Shown: positions 25,601 to 35,765 of the stretch, in pieces
How positions within the stretch are numbered: position 1 is the stretch's first letter
How the letters are laid out: each line of letters opens with the position of its first letter
Source of the DNA: Eremophila alpestris peregrina
Taxonomy: Eukaryota; Chordata; Aves; Passeriformes; Alaudidae
Assembly: GCA_009792885.1 (NCBI GenBank)
Contig: WMCF01000018.1
Location: 9,616,927 to 9,680,926, forward strand
Reading direction: 5' to 3'
DNA: 64,000 nt
The notes under the pieces: model-generated
Seen by the model: the letters and a program-made list of their open reading frames with translations, nothing else
Told to the model about the DNA's origin: nothing
The model's database searches: none
Position numbers and translations under genes: made by a program

Positions 25601-28600
25601 ACGGGCTTCTCTCACTGAGCCACCAGTTTGAACAGAACCAAAACATTGTGGCACTTCACAAAACTCCATGAGGGAGAGGCAGTTGGTGTCTGCCACCACC
25701 TGTGCCTCTAGCCACTTCTGCAACAATTCAGGTAGCAGAGTGATTATTTTTTGCTGTCTCTCTTCAGCTGGCTGCACAGAATGAGGTTCCTGTCACCTCT
25801 TCAGTTATTATCAAGCTACACTGAAATTTCACTGAAATTTCAGTACAAGAAGTGAGCAAGGATCATTTATCTCCTTCCACCCTGCCCATCATCTCCATAA
25901 CATTCAAAATGTGCAGAAAATAGTTAACTAGAGGGTTCCTCATTCACATGCTACCATACTTCCAGGAAAATATGTTTCATGCATTCACAGACTAATTCAG
26001 ATTGAAAGGGACACCTGATCTAATCTCCTTCCCAAAAGCAGGTCCAGCTAGATCAGGTTGCTCAGAACCAGTGCAGTTTTGAAAGCCTTCAGTATGTCCA
26101 AAGATGGAGATTCCACAACCTCTTATCTCCCTGTTCAAACATTTGATCATCATCCCACTGAAAGTGTTTTTCCTCTTCCATAACTGAAATGTCCTCACAC
26201 TCCAATTTCTTATCATAATCCCATGCACTCTGGAAGGAGTCTGCCTCCATCTTCCCTACAGCCTCCTATCCAGCTGCTGCTGACAGCAATAAAATCTCAC
26301 CCCTCAGCCTTCTCTCTGAGGCAGAATGAACTCAATCCTCTCAGCCTGTCTCCACACCTCGTTCTCCAGTTTTCACCAGCTATGCAAAAGCCAGCTGAGC
26401 TCAAGCCTGGAGAAAATGAGTTGGGTTAAACTCTAAAGACAAGTAATTTAAAAAGTTTGAAATGCAAAAAAGCTTCAAAACAAGTAATCCATCAGGGTCT
26501 GTGGAGCACAGCTGCGTCTCACTGACAAAGTCTACCTACAGACAGCAGGTGACATTCAGCTGGGAATTCCATGCTGAATTTCCATTTACCACCCTGAGGC
26601 TTTTCCTCTGGAGTTCAGCAATGGCAATGCAGCTGTGACATCCAACAGCTCAAGAGTTAATGCCCTGACATTTGTGCAGGACCAAGTGGGAAGTGCTGGG
26701 TGGTGATATCTGTGAGATCCATGGGACACAGCCACACAGTGTCCTGTGACTGGCTGTGCTGCCCAGGGATGAGCTGGATGAGCTGTGGGGGTAGGAATGA
26801 GGTGTGTGTGCAGTGGCAGTGTCACCCTCCAGCCCCAGCAGCCTAAAGGGGTCAGTCAGTCCCCTAAAGAACCACAGCCATTCCCAAAGGAACATCTCCA
26901 GCTGGCCAGGTCAGCCAGCCAGCTCCATCATTCTGGCATCATCAGTGGCACAATGTACTGTGGTCACCTTAAAATGTTTTCTTCATACCAAGCATGAGCT
27001 TAAAATACATCCCCAATGTTTCACTCTACAATCCATCCACAGCCAACCACTAACTACATTTTTCTGATCTTATGAATATATTCAAGGAGTGCTAATATTT
27101 TTTAAACCTTCTCATGAAGAAGAGTATCAAATGCATGTAAAAGACCTGAAAGATTTCAGTTCCAATAGCAGATAGAAGTCCTTTGAAAATAAGGGGCTTG
27201 CAAGCAAAACCTCAGTTTAGGCTTTACTTTACAGATTAATGAAAAAAGAAAAGATAGACTGACCTACCAGATGACAGTTTGGTTTTGACTATCATACACC
27301 AACTTTCTTTTCACTTTATTTATCTCATTTTTCCTTTGTGTGTTTATCACTGTCCTATCCCAGACAGACTTTAGGAACCCCTTTCCTAAAAACCCCTTTC
27401 CTCATCTGAAGAGCTGTCTCCTGATGATTCTTGTAGAATTTATCCTGGCACTGTACCTCTCCTTGGCTTTCACCAACCAAACCAGTCACTTGGTTTGAAG
27501 ATCAAAGGATTTCTCAGTTTAAAAGCTCCGTTTCTTTCCTGGCCCAGACTGAATAGTTGGAAAGAAATGGCCACCTCTGGACTGGCCTTCACTTCACTTG
27601 GCACTCAGGCTTTTTGCAGTGAACTGAAAAACACTTGTGATGCCACAGGGCAACATGAACTGCCATTTTTCTAACATATTCACACAGGTCCAATGACCAA
27701 GTCAGAAAGTGAAGTTTGGTAAAGTTCTATAAACCCACAAAGCTTGTGATTCACCATTTGTCCACACTCATGGCAGGGGACTTCACTGAGATCAGAGCAT
27801 TAATTAATTAAAATTAAACTGGCTAAGAAGGGTTCTGTGCTGTATTTCCCAAAGCAGCAGCAGAAACCAATACCCCAACACTCTGCCTCCAGACTCAAAC
27901 CAAGTTTGAAGCCAGTACACGATGTGCCTGTTTGCACATCTAAACACAGCAGTGAACATCTGTGAGCACTAAAATACACAAAGCATTTTAATTTGGAGCA
28001 CAAAATGAAATCACCTCACTGATAAAACATGCTCTGGTGAAAAATACAGACCTTTGCTGGTACAAAGTAAGCAGGATTTGGCTCTAATCACTGTCATCTC
28101 AATCTTGCATTGTAAGTTTGTCCTACATGCATTTCTTGTAGAGTAAGTCATACTCCAAGCATATTCTCCAAATCAATGGGTCCTCTTCATTGTTTATTGA
28201 CATAAAGCTATTTTTAATTACTGCATGTAAGTAGAGTTTCTCTGTAGCTAATTGAAGCTTATGTATTTGAGCCCAATTAATACAGGAGTAAGATATGAAA
28301 CACACTGAACCTTCTGAAAGCAAGATTTAGTTCATCAAGGACAGACCCTGCTGTAACCCAGTCTTCATCAGCATTTCCACAGCATAGATGTAAAAGTTAA
28401 AAGGAGTGTATTTTGGGTTAGGCACTGTAGAATAAATTTTAATTCCTAATGAAGAAAGCCACGAGTACCACCTGCATTTGAACAAACAAAACTTCATTAT
28501 ATACTTTCCCCTGAGATTTGTTTTACAGAAAACTATCTCATTTCTCCTGGTGTTTTACTAAGTTTGTCACCAACACTGAAAACCACTTACCCATTTCAGG

Positions 28601-28885
28601 AGAGAATTCTATCTCCCCTTTAACTGGATCCTGGATATGATTTCCAAAAGAGTTTCCTATCTTATTCTCTTTCTGTTGCAATTCAGGTATATGAACCGGC
28701 CCCCGGGTGAAACGGGGGTAGAATTTTTTTGGAAATGGCCTCTGAGGTTCCAGCCCCTTGATGGGCACATTCTTGAAGGATTGGTTCTCTTCACTGAAGT
28801 TGAAATACACAAAGAGCAGAAGTGTCCAGGTCACGGAGGTGAAGAGGCAGCCATAGCAGAAATAACGAAGTGTGACACTTCCCAT
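1505..28885 (-). CDS. GALNT11: GALNT11 coding region, exons 2-11 (partial, last exon off the left edge)
   Basis: Polypeptide N-acetylgalactosaminyltransferase 11, a type II membrane protein of the Golgi. The family transfers GalNAc from UDP-GalNAc to Ser/Thr; GALNT11 is known to modify NOTCH1 and LDL-receptor-family linkers. Ten exons join in frame: 28591-28885, 24801-24924, 23342-23508, 19040-19165, 17528-17777, 14612-14729, 13223-13375, 10676-10894, 7479-7583, 1505-1642 (complement), giving 565 codons. Visible parts are a membrane anchor near residues 7-28, the catalytic domain with VVICFYNEA (155-163), LVDD (188-191), the metal-binding DSH (245-247), WGGEN (350-354) and GHIF (His378), and a ricin-type lectin domain from about 485. 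The N-terminus MGSVTLRYFCYGCLF is near-identical to what I recall of mammalian GALNT11. From memory the human protein has 608 residues, so the missing exon should add about 43. An in-frame TGA 33 nt upstream and a good Kozak context (A at -3, G at +4) fix the start. No frameshift or lost catalytic residue was seen. Confidence 0.96.
1643..7472 (-). other. GALNT11 intron 10
   Basis: About 5.8 kb of AT-leaning intron between exons 11 and 10. It contains short T or A runs near 2630-2641, 3576-3590 and 3632-3648. No recognisable mobile element or RNA gene was seen. Two chance open frames (minus 2153-2647, plus 6904-7437) are the longest and are judged non-coding. Confidence 0.8.
7479..7583 (-). 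CDS. GALNT11: GALNT11 exon 10: lectin domain, first repeat (residues 485-519)
   Basis: This exon is 105 bp, phase 0 in and out, with acceptor TTTCCTAG and donor GTATGA at 7473-7478. It encodes LYHLQTNKCLVAQGHPSQK then GGLVVLRECDYNDQNQ. The CL near residue 493, the C at 512 and the Gln519 that begins a QxW signature across the next junction are typical of the ricin-B beta-trefoil in GALNTs. Confidence 0.95.
7584..10669 (-). other. GALNT11 intron 9
   Basis: About 3.1 kb of intron with an A17 run at 10181-10197 and otherwise unremarkable AT-rich sequence. I see no repeat family or exon in it. Confidence 0.8.
10676..10894 (-). CDS. GALNT11: GALNT11 exon 9: end of catalytic domain and linker to lectin domain (residues 412-484)
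   Basis: This exon is 219 bp, phase 0 in and out, with acceptor AAATACAG and donor GTAAGA at 10670-10675. It encodes EQYFALRPELRMRSYGNIT, then DRVELRKRLNCKSFKWYLD, then the NIYPEMQI block and a basic linker ending RGR. CKSFKWYLDNIYPEM is a hallmark of GALNT enzymes just before the lectin domain. Asn428 in NIT is a potential N-glycosylation site. Confidence 0.97.
10895..13216 (-). other. GALNT11 intron 8
   Basis: About 2.3 kb of intron. I see no repeat family, RNA gene or extra exon in it. Confidence 0.8.
13223..13375 (-). CDS. GALNT11: GALNT11 exon 8: third metal ligand and RKRRPY loop (residues 361-411)
   Basis: This exon is 153 bp, phase 0 in and out, with acceptor CTGGACAG and donor GTAAGA at 13217-13222. 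It encodes IWMCGGRLLIIPCSRVGHI, then FRKRRPYGSPGGQDTMAHN, then SLRLAHVWMDEYK. By analogy with solved GALNT structures, His378 in GHIF is the third Mn ligand. The RKRRPY segment lies at the base of the flexible catalytic loop. Confidence 0.97.
13376..14605 (-). other. GALNT11 intron 7
   Basis: About 1.2 kb of AT-rich intron with a T-rich tract near 13901-13925. Nothing else is recognisable. Confidence 0.8.
14612..14729 (-). CDS. GALNT11: GALNT11 exon 7: Gal/GalNAc-T motif with WGGEN (residues 321-360)
   Basis: This exon is 118 bp, phase 2 in and phase 0 out. The acceptor is TCTTTTTAG; the donor GTAATC at 14606-14611 lacks the usual G at +5. It encodes KSPTMAGGLFAMDREYFNE followed by LGQYDSGMDIWGGENLEIS. 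Trp350 and Glu353 in WGGEN are the conserved Gal/GalNAc-T motif residues involved in catalysis. Skipping this exon would shift the frame. Confidence 0.96.
16897..17443 (+). mobile_element. Solo LTR of an endogenous retrovirus (approximate ends)
   Basis: The block reads like a vertebrate retroviral LTR in plus orientation, antisense to GALNT11. A TATA-like AATAAATAAGAGG sits near 17286, and a polyadenylation signal AATAAAG near 17361 is followed by a T-rich and GT-containing stretch. The proposed ends TGACAGG (16897) and CCTGACA (17443) are near-inverted repeats with TG...CA termini. No matching target-site duplication is visible, so the ends are uncertain. The 5' part contains two diverged copies of a unit of about 119 bp. 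No gag, pol or env coding sequence is attached. It looks avian, but I cannot assign the subfamily. Confidence 0.65.
16961..17160 (+). repeat. Two diverged tandem copies, period about 119 bp, inside the LTR
   Basis: TTACAAACAA followed by a GTTTGCTG/TCTGCTGGTA-type stretch and GAAAGAAACAATGG-type sequence occurs at 16961 and again at 17080. Both copies are imperfect. Tandem units of this kind in the U3 part of an LTR often act as enhancers; here that is only an inference from position. Confidence 0.7.
17528..17777 (-). CDS. GALNT11: GALNT11 exon 6: catalytic core with DSH metal-binding motif (residues 238-320)
   Basis: This exon is 250 bp, phase 1 in and phase 2 out, with acceptor CTCTGCAG and donor GTAAGG at 17522-17527. 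It encodes KVLVFLDSHCEVNEMWLQP and continues to the VVRGGFNWGLHFKWDLVP block and GATAPIK. Asp245 and His247 of DSH are the Mn-binding pair of GT27 enzymes. The RGGFNWGLHFKW stretch is family-typical and near the acceptor site. The exon is much richer in CpG and GC than its neighbours. An LTR ends about 84 bp downstream of its donor. Confidence 0.97.
17778..19033 (-). other. GALNT11 intron 5
   Basis: About 1.3 kb. It contains an A11 run at 18746-18756 and a pair of diverged similar segments near 18581-18640 and 18825-18885 (CAGT-ATC/T-TTTGAGAT...TTTGGGAT). No recognised element family. Confidence 0.75.
19040..19165 (-). CDS. GALNT11: GALNT11 exon 5 (residues 196-237)
   Basis: This exon is 126 bp, phase 1 in and phase 1 out, so skipping it would keep frame. 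The acceptor is TTTTTTCAG; the donor GTACAC at 19034-19039 is weak at positions +4 to +6. It encodes a variable stretch (ADLKKDLSEYVKTQLP) followed by the conserved block NEKREGLIRGRMVGASHAT. The REGLIRGRM segment (222-230) belongs to the sugar-nucleotide site in this family. The exon is AT-rich, unlike exon 6. Confidence 0.95.
19166..23335 (-). other. GALNT11 intron 4
   Basis: About 4.2 kb. It contains an A16 run at 21142-21157, a small CpG-dense patch at 22349-22440 and a CR1 3' end at 22705-23097, which are listed or discussed separately. The remainder is plain intron. Confidence 0.8.
22705..23097 (+). mobile_element. CR1 LINE 3' end, plus orientation
   Basis: Characteristic CR1 3'-terminal sequence: CTGTTCAGCCTGG near the start, GAAGAAATTCCTTACTGTGA in the middle, CCCCATCCCTGGAAGCATTC, AACCTGGTCTAGTGGGA, AGATGATCTTTTAAGGTCCC, and a short repeated tail of the ATTCTATTATTATTAG type. 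It is truncated at the 5' side, as nearly all CR1 copies are, and diverged with small gaps. It lies in intron 4, antisense to GALNT11, about 245 bp past the exon 4 donor. Confidence 0.93.
23342..23508 (-). CDS. GALNT11: GALNT11 exon 4: start of the glycosyltransferase fold (residues 140-195)
   Basis: This exon is 167 bp, phase 2 in and phase 1 out, with acceptor TTTGCAG and donor GTGAGA at 23336-23341. It encodes CREKSYPADLPSASVVICF, then YNEALSALLRTVHSVLDRT, then the LVDDNSEL end. The VVICFYNEA strand and the LVDD motif form the first nucleotide-binding elements of the GT-A fold in GT27 enzymes. Asp190/Asp191 lie where the family contacts UDP-GalNAc. Confidence 0.97.
23509..24794 (-). other. 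GALNT11 intron 3
   Basis: About 1.3 kb of AT-rich intron with no repeat family or exon that I can recognise. Confidence 0.8.
24801..24924 (-). CDS. GALNT11: GALNT11 exon 3 (residues 99-139)
   Basis: This exon is 124 bp, entered in phase 1 and left in phase 2. The acceptor is TTTTGCAG and the donor GTAGGT at 24795-24800. It encodes a segment beginning GMIFNEEDQEVRDLGYQKH and continuing through HAFNMLISNRLGYHREVPDTRDA, the entry to the catalytic domain that is highly conserved in GALNT11. It is too short and too interrupted to stand out as an open frame, and was found by reading the complement between exons 2 and 4. Confidence 0.95.
24925..28584 (-). other. GALNT11 intron 2
   Basis: About 3.7 kb. 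It contains one old CR1 fragment at about 25,986-26,400. The rest shows no recognisable element, RNA gene or additional exon. Confidence 0.8.
25986..26400 (-). mobile_element. Old CR1 LINE fragment, minus orientation
   Basis: Plus-strand text starting TCACAGACTAATTCAGATTG followed by AAAGGGACACCTGATCTAAT matches the complement of the CR1 3' terminus (typical GAATCAT...GGTTGGAAGGGACC...ATCTAGTCC). It continues through GGAGATTCCACAACC and CTCAGCCTGTCTCC, which mark further CR1 3' UTR landmarks. Heavily diverged, so an old insertion. It has the same orientation as GALNT11. Confidence 0.8.
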
Positions 28886-28923
28886 TGTACACTCAGCATC
28901 CTTGAGGGCCCATTCTCAATTAC
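28591..28923 (-). CDS. GALNT11: GALNT11 exon 2: leader end, start codon, membrane anchor and stem (residues 1-98)
   Basis: The acceptor is a T-run followed by CAG at 28924-28926 and the donor is GTAAGT at 28585-28590. The first 38 nt are untranslated and the ATG is at 28885-28883. The coding part is 98 codons plus one base. Residues about 7-28 form a single hydrophobic span, the expected signal anchor of a type II Golgi enzyme. Asn29 in NFS just after it is a potential N-glycosylation site. Residues about 30-98 are polar and Lys/Pro-rich, as expected for the poorly conserved stem. Confidence 0.96.
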
Positions 28924-29310
28924 CTGAAAAAAAATGAAAATATGCTTTTTGAGAGTGCTGCCTGGTACCTTACACATTACAAAATACATTTGATAGGTTA
29001 CTCCTCTATTAAATGACTTTTAGAACTTAAACTTTAAGACCTTAAGAAGTAAATCCCTTTTCACTCTCCCAACCAAAAAGTAAACGTGATCAGTTTTCAT
29101 ATTTAATGTGGATACCACTGCTTTAAAATATGGAGCAAACAATCACTAAGAGCCCAGTGACACACCACAATTAAAGATAAAAGTGATTAATTTTCCTCAG
29201 AAGAGTTATATCATTATCTCTGTTCCACAACAGTGTATTTCTAGTATCCCTGCCTTGAATTAAACATATAGCTATATAATCAAATATACTATACACAGGG
29301 AATTGATTCT

Positions 29311-29440
29311 TCACAGAATTGTTTTGGCTGGAAAGGGCATCTGAAGGTCACCTTGTCCCACCCCCTTGCTCAAGCAGGGCCATTTCAAGCCAGTTCCCCA
29401 GAGGAGGTCCATGTGTATCCATTTTTGTAGCTCAGATCCT
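29311..29440 (-). mobile_element. CR1 LINE 3'-end fragment, minus orientation
   Basis: TCACAGAATTGTTTTGGCTG followed by GAAAGGGCATCTGAAGGTCA and CTTGCTCAAGCAGGGCCATTT matches the complement of the last roughly 120 bp of avian CR1 elements. The copy is short and 5'-truncated. Confidence 0.88.
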
Positions 29441-29928
29441 CTCCTAAAGCATGGAATGAGAAACCATGGATTCAAAAAAGCTCCATGTTTAGTTCTTCTT
29501 GCCCAAAATTTAAGAGCAGCCCTCATAAGTGTCCAGAAAACATGGGATGCAATTGAACAACACACAGCACCAAGATGGTCACATTTACAGATCAACTTCT
29601 CCACAGAAAGCAGACAGGATAGGAAAAGAAGGAAAAGCTCTAAGGTAATTTACTGGGTTCCTCCAGGCCTCTGTAGATTCCAGAAAAGATTTCATATTCC
29701 CTGGAGGAGATGCCCATCTAGAGCTGGAAGGAAGCAACCCAGACTAGAGTTTTACTTCAGACATCCACTACACAATTTTCCCAAGCTATAGTGAAAATTA
29801 CTGTCATAGGCCAAACTGTGAAGCAAATGAAGCTGGTGAAAATATTTTACTCACAGGCCAGGAGAATTGGGTAGAAATTATAAAGTTCCCCAAATCTAAA
29901 AAAGGCTCAACACTCTCCTCCCACCCTG

Positions 29929-30025
29929 TAAAAGAAACCCAACAAAACCAACCAAAACCAACAAACAAAACCTCCAAACAACACCCAAAAGAAAAAAACC
30001 CACACTAACAAAAAACCCCCCCACA
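29929..30025. repeat. A/C-rich low-complexity sequence
   Basis: Almost pure A and C on the plus strand (AACCAACCAAAACCAACAAAC and similar), ending in ACCCCCCC and A runs. This is simple sequence with no coding sense. Confidence 0.85.
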
Positions 30026-33000
30026 CATTAAAAACTATACAGATCAGTTCCCCAAAATCAAGGAGGGAAAAAATGCTGACTCACAGAATTTGATTTCTTT
30101 CATCACTATCTAACCACAACAAATTCTTTGTACAGCAACAAAAAGTCAGGAAATAAGCTAATCACCTTTTAATTAGCAAAAGAAAACAAATATTGGGGTG
30201 GGAGTCAATCATTTATGCTGATACACTTTTCAAACTATTCAAAAAGTCAGAAACTACCAGAAGTTTTCGAGTCAGTCTGGCAAAGAACAAACCAGAATAT
30301 TTATGAGTACAAACAAATTATTCCTTCTCAATATGGGAAATTCTTAAATAAAGGTAGAAGCTGTTAATGATCCCAAATAACATTGTAAAGACACCATTTA
30401 CTTTGGCAATGTAATTCTGAGTCCTTAGTTACTTGCATCCAAAAAGAATATATGTCAAAATTCAAGCTTACATTTCCCAGACTGCAGCAGGTCATCATCT
30501 CCTGAGAATAAAATATCCACAGAGCAAAGCAAAAAATCAAAACCCACCCTCCTCAAAAACAATTTACCCATTGTTCTTACCATGTCCAACTCCCTCACTT
30601 CTGCAAGGCAACAATCCACGGAGCAGCTGAGCCCAAGGAGCTTAAAAAGGTCTTAGAGAGGGTTTAAATCTCAGGCTGAGCCTGTGCATACAGATGAACT
30701 GCACCCTGTGAAACAGCCTCTCTCTAACACTGTCACACTGAGATCTCACTGCTCAACTGCACTGCCATGAAATCAGCCAGGCACCAAATGCTTTGGGGCA
30801 CAAAAGAAAATCCTCATTTTCACCAGCAGAATAGGTTTACCAGTTAGAGAAGTCCAGCTGACCAATTCCAGTGCCTCATGCCCTGTACTGACACAACCAC
30901 ACCAAGGTAAACCTTGGCTCAGAAAAAGCAAGTGAGGGTGCAGAGGAGCAAGAGCAGGTAAACACTTATATCTTCTCATTATAATAATTCTTCTTGCTTG
31001 GCAGTCTGCAGACAATTAATGCTTCTCCATAAAAGAGGATCTGTGTGCTTGCCAGGTTCTTTTTGCATGGCCATCAGAAGGTCATCTCCTGCAAGATTTG
31101 TCCAAGCCTAACATACTGCTCCTCCAAAACTGCTGGAGGTGTTTTTCCATTCACTATGGTAACACAGATGGACAATCCTAACATGCACTGACACTTTGGG
31201 ACAGAGCTGTCCTAGTAAGATAAAAATTACTATAACAGAGAAGGAACCTTTTCATTTCAGAGTTGTTTAAGGATACATCTACACTGCAGCTTGCACAGAA
31301 AAAACAAACATAATGTATTCTGTCTCTGGTAACAGACAGGCACACAGAACAGAATTCCTCACAGATTCAATATTTCCCTAGCTCCTTGCATCTTTCATAG
31401 CTCAGAGCTACACCTGCTGCTGTGGCACTTCCAGCCACAGTGAGGTTAAAGTCTGCTGTGACTGACATCAGAACACTCAGATCAAAGAGGAAGGAATGAA
31501 TTACTAATCATCAGAGTGAGGGCATTGCTGTACATGCCTTCCATCTCTGACCAGGCTAAAAGCTCATGCTTGACTACTGCTCCAACAGTAACAAATGCAA
31601 ACCAAAGCTAAATAAACCAAGTACTATTTCCACCTGATCCTTGCTAGATATGCTTCACTTTCTTTTACTCTCCTTCACTAGTCTGGCATTTTGTAAAATG
31701 ATAAAGATGCTGAAATACTGCATTAAATCCAATGACAGAACTTCCACAATGCACAGCCTGTGCCTGTTCAGTACCTTGCTATTCAGTCAAGACATTTGGT
31801 AATTTATTTGGCAGGAAAATACAGACTCACTATGTAAAATGGAAAAAAAAGTTAACCCTGTGTATGAAAAGCACATTGAGGTTTATTAGTTTACTCACCA
31901 ACACGTGTATTTACACAAACACTGTCCTTTGGATTTCAACCACTTCTACCATTTAAGCAGAGTCATGATCTGTGTCAGAGCTGCACACTCCAGTTTTAGA
32001 CAGTGTTTTGACTTCTTACACATGTGCTTTAGGCCAGAGGAGGTTTCATGTCAGTCCTGCTTGGGATCTGCCCTGAGGAAACAAGAGAACCTTCCCAGCC
32101 CTACACTTCTGTGCATCCAAAGCACAATCACATGAATGAATCTCTGCCCCTCCTCAACACACCAAGAAACAAGAATCCCTCCACTCACTTCAGTGTGCAA
32201 CAAAAAAGAACCACTTTGGTAAGTGCCAGAGGGAGGAGAGGACTGCAGCTGGGCACAAGGAAGGAAACATTCAGTTCAGGGAGCCTGACACTCAACCCTT
32301 GATTCTCACCTCCGTCATCTCCCTATCCATGAGCTCCTTCCATGCAGACACAGTGAATACAAATCTTACTCTGCCCAGACTCCTCTGCTCTCCAGTGTTG
32401 TAAAGTCTTCTAGGAAATACATTTTGCCAATTTACCCAACAACTGTCTCAGCCTATGGATGGTCAAAATACTTTGATGAATGTCTTAAACATCCATCCTC
32501 TCTCAGCTGGTTTCTCCAAGCAGGATTTTGAAACTTAAGCAAAGCCAAATCCTTCTTTATTTCTTCCTCACTTTTTTCTTTTTTCCTTAAATAGAGAAAA
32601 CCTGTTTCTGAATACAGGAGCTGCAAAGGACATTGCTTTCAAATCCAAGGTTATTAGGATCTTTCTCAGCCCTGATACATGCTGCATGAAAAAACCAGAT
32701 TATATGTATTTTTAACTCAACAGCCTAAAGCTGTATTAATGCAAGCACAGCTGGCAGGTTTGAACAGTTACACAGAAACAACTGAAATTAAAAAAAAAAA
32801 AAAAAGAACAGAATATTATTATTCAAATAACCAATGGGCTCATAATTTTCACCTATGCAGTATTATAACAATGAGTCCAGTCTCCAATAAATTGCTATTT
32901 GGACAGTACTGTTAAAACCCTTTTCTATTTATTCAAGTACAAACAAAAATATTAAATGCCACAAAAGAATAATCCATGATTTAAACACAGCAAGAAGAAT

Positions 33001-35284
33001 TGTTTCACAATACAGTTCCTCACAAATTTTCCTGGAAAGAGACTAGGCTTGAGGGTCTATCATGCATCTCCCCTTCATTTCTGAAAAGCAGTACAGCTGC
33101 CAAAAGTAAAAAACCACCTCAAACAATTCTCCTTTCCAAAAACTCAACTAGTAAAGAACATCCAGAATAAACAGAAAGCATTTCCTTTCCCTTGGCAAGA
33201 TGGGAGCTTCCAGAGCAAGCAATAAATGCTGACACCTTGAAGTATTTTACAGGCATTCATTGCCATGCCCTAGAGATGCCTGGAGTTCATGGCTGCTCAC
33301 TCTGCTGTGCTCAGGAATCCAGAGACACTTCAACATAACAAACACAAATCATCCAAGGTGGCAGGATCTGCTACATCAGGAAATTACAATCCAGTTTGGA
33401 GGCAAGAAAGGAAAAAACATCTCATAGAAGCTTGCCTTCATCAGCATCAGCTCAAAAGAGACCAAGACTGAAAGGAACAGTATTCTGAGAATTTCTAACC
33501 AAATATTCATCCTTTCAGTGTCTCTCTTGTTGCTCTGTTTTGACTGTCATAGATTTATTGCATGACAGTTTTCCTTTGGCAAAGCCTTGGAACTGGGTTT
33601 GCAGACCCACATACCAGAAATGCCAGGAGTAAAATGCTGCTCTCTAATTTCCATGAATTCCAGTACAGAAGTCTCAGTTCCTGGCACAAGTAGTAAATAA
33701 TAGATTTTTTTTAAGAGAACTATAAAAGTTAAATATTAGTAACTCACTAAAAGTCTCTTAAATGCAATCAATCACAAAAGCTCTCCAGGATCCCACCTGC
33801 CAGACCTGAGCTGCAGCACTCAGTGTGCAAGAGGCTTTCCATGTCACAGCAGCTTCTTTTAGCAGCCTTACACCACCACCATGACATTCACTCCATCCAT
33901 CAAACACAGGAACATTTACATTCATTTAATAACTGGCCCAACAAGGACACAACTGTGCTCCCCCCCAAAGCCCAGGAGGGTTTGTTGTTAGAAACCTGTG
34001 CAGCTCTCAGTAACACTGGCCCAGTGTGTTGGTCTTGGATATTTTTAAAGGAAATAAAAAATGTCAACCACATCCCACAATATTTTGGCTTAAAGAGCAA
34101 TATTTGTTACAGACTCTATGACCTGCCACTGCTCCAGCACTGACATCTGCTTGGATTAACCACAGCAGTTTGGTAAACACACCGTGTGAGCAGATATTTC
34201 ATAACTGTGCCAGAACTTGTGTTTGTCAGAGGTCAAACAGAGGAGCAGACTAACCTCAAGACTTTTGAAATAGGAGTAAAAATTATTTGAGCAAACCTTA
34301 AAGCCTGCTTGTAGTTTTTCCAAGAACAGTTTTTCCTCTCAAAAAAACAGGAAAAGACAGATACACAACTCATAGTATCCAGGTCCCCTGTAAGACTACC
34401 TGTGTATTTTGGAACTATACTGAGGCAAGGAACAGATGTGTATAAACTTCATTTTTAAAGAGCATTCTACAAAAAAAAAATTCATTTTAATCATTAAACT
34501 ACTTTATCTTTCTACAGACTATTAGGATAATTTGCTGCATGGCCTTCTATAGATGCTTCTAATTTTTACTTTCTTATTTTTTCGGGGGAGCAGAACACAA
34601 GAATATGAAAACACTACTCACAAATGCAACTTGGCTCTTTTAATAGCCTTAACTCTTCCTACATTTCTTGGCCTCCAAGATGTCATAGCTACCCATGAAC
34701 AGGCTTTCCAATTTACTGGCCAATCACTATCAAACAAAGCATTAACAGTGCAATGAACAGAGCCCAGTTTAGGAAGAAGTGGTGTATTACTGCAATAATA
34801 CACACTCCTCACACAAACAGAGGTGCCATTCATACACCTTATGCATTTGCATTAAGAATTATTTTTTCCAGGCAACCTTTCCATTAGAATCTCTCTCTTC
34901 AGGGACAGTCACAGTTAATAGATGAAAAAGGAACACCTCAGGCAGCTTTTGCTTCAGATCCAACACACATCACCAGGAACAGCATCCACTGAACACACAG
35001 CCAGAGCAAAAGTAAGAGACACTTCCAAATAAAAGTGTTTCATGTGCTCCAGAATCTAAGCACCAAGCCAATTTAACTCCTTCTTAAAAAAACCTCCTAT
35101 AGGATTTTTTAATCATTAAATTGGATCTACCTACCAGTTTGTTTTCAATTAAAAACCACCATTAATTTGACCTTACAGGGGGAGGGGTGATTGCACTTTA
35201 TGAATTAAGTGGCTTTTTTGGACAGAATACAGGCAGGTAACTACTCATGTAAAGATAGGTTGGGCCTACAGGAACCTAAATTAT

Positions 35285-35765
35285 GACACTCAGCAAGGAC
35301 AGATGCCAAGTGCATCTGGGACAGAAACTGTGGCTGCTGGCACAGCCTGAGGAAGCTCTGCAGACAAGGACCAGCCAAGGTCTGGCTAAGCCTGAGCCTG
35401 AGCCCAGCCCTGCAGCAAGGAGAGCTGAGGGATGGACCCACAGGAGCACAGGCAGCTGAGCCAGGGCTGCAATTCCACAGCTCCTGGCAGAGGACAGCAC
35501 CCAGGGAGGGATTTGCCAGCACAAAAAAGACATCAGGAAACTGCAGTGAGGTCAGTGAAAGGCCACCAAGAGAGTGACAGGCTGGAACACTTGCCCTGAG
35601 AGAACTGAGGATGCTGAGCTCCCTCAGCCTGCAGAAGAGAGCTTTGGGATGAGAACTAAAATAGCAGCCTGCTGCTACCTACAGGGATGTTACCAAGAAA
35701 ACAGAGCCAGGCTGTTTAGTGAGGTGCAAGGTGGGAGAAAGAAAGAACTAAAAAAGACTAATGTT
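35285..35765 (+). mobile_element. CR1 LINE 3' region, plus orientation, diverged
   Basis: Segments such as CTGCAGTGAGGTCAGTGAAA, GGCCACCAAGAGAGTGACAG, GCTGGAACACTTGCCCTGAG, CTCAGCCTGCAGAAGAGAGC and GTTACCAAGAAAACAGAGCC follow in the order of the CR1 ORF2 end and 3' UTR. The left part (35285-35500) is less certain. No usual 3' tail is seen, so the copy appears truncated at both sides. Confidence 0.8.
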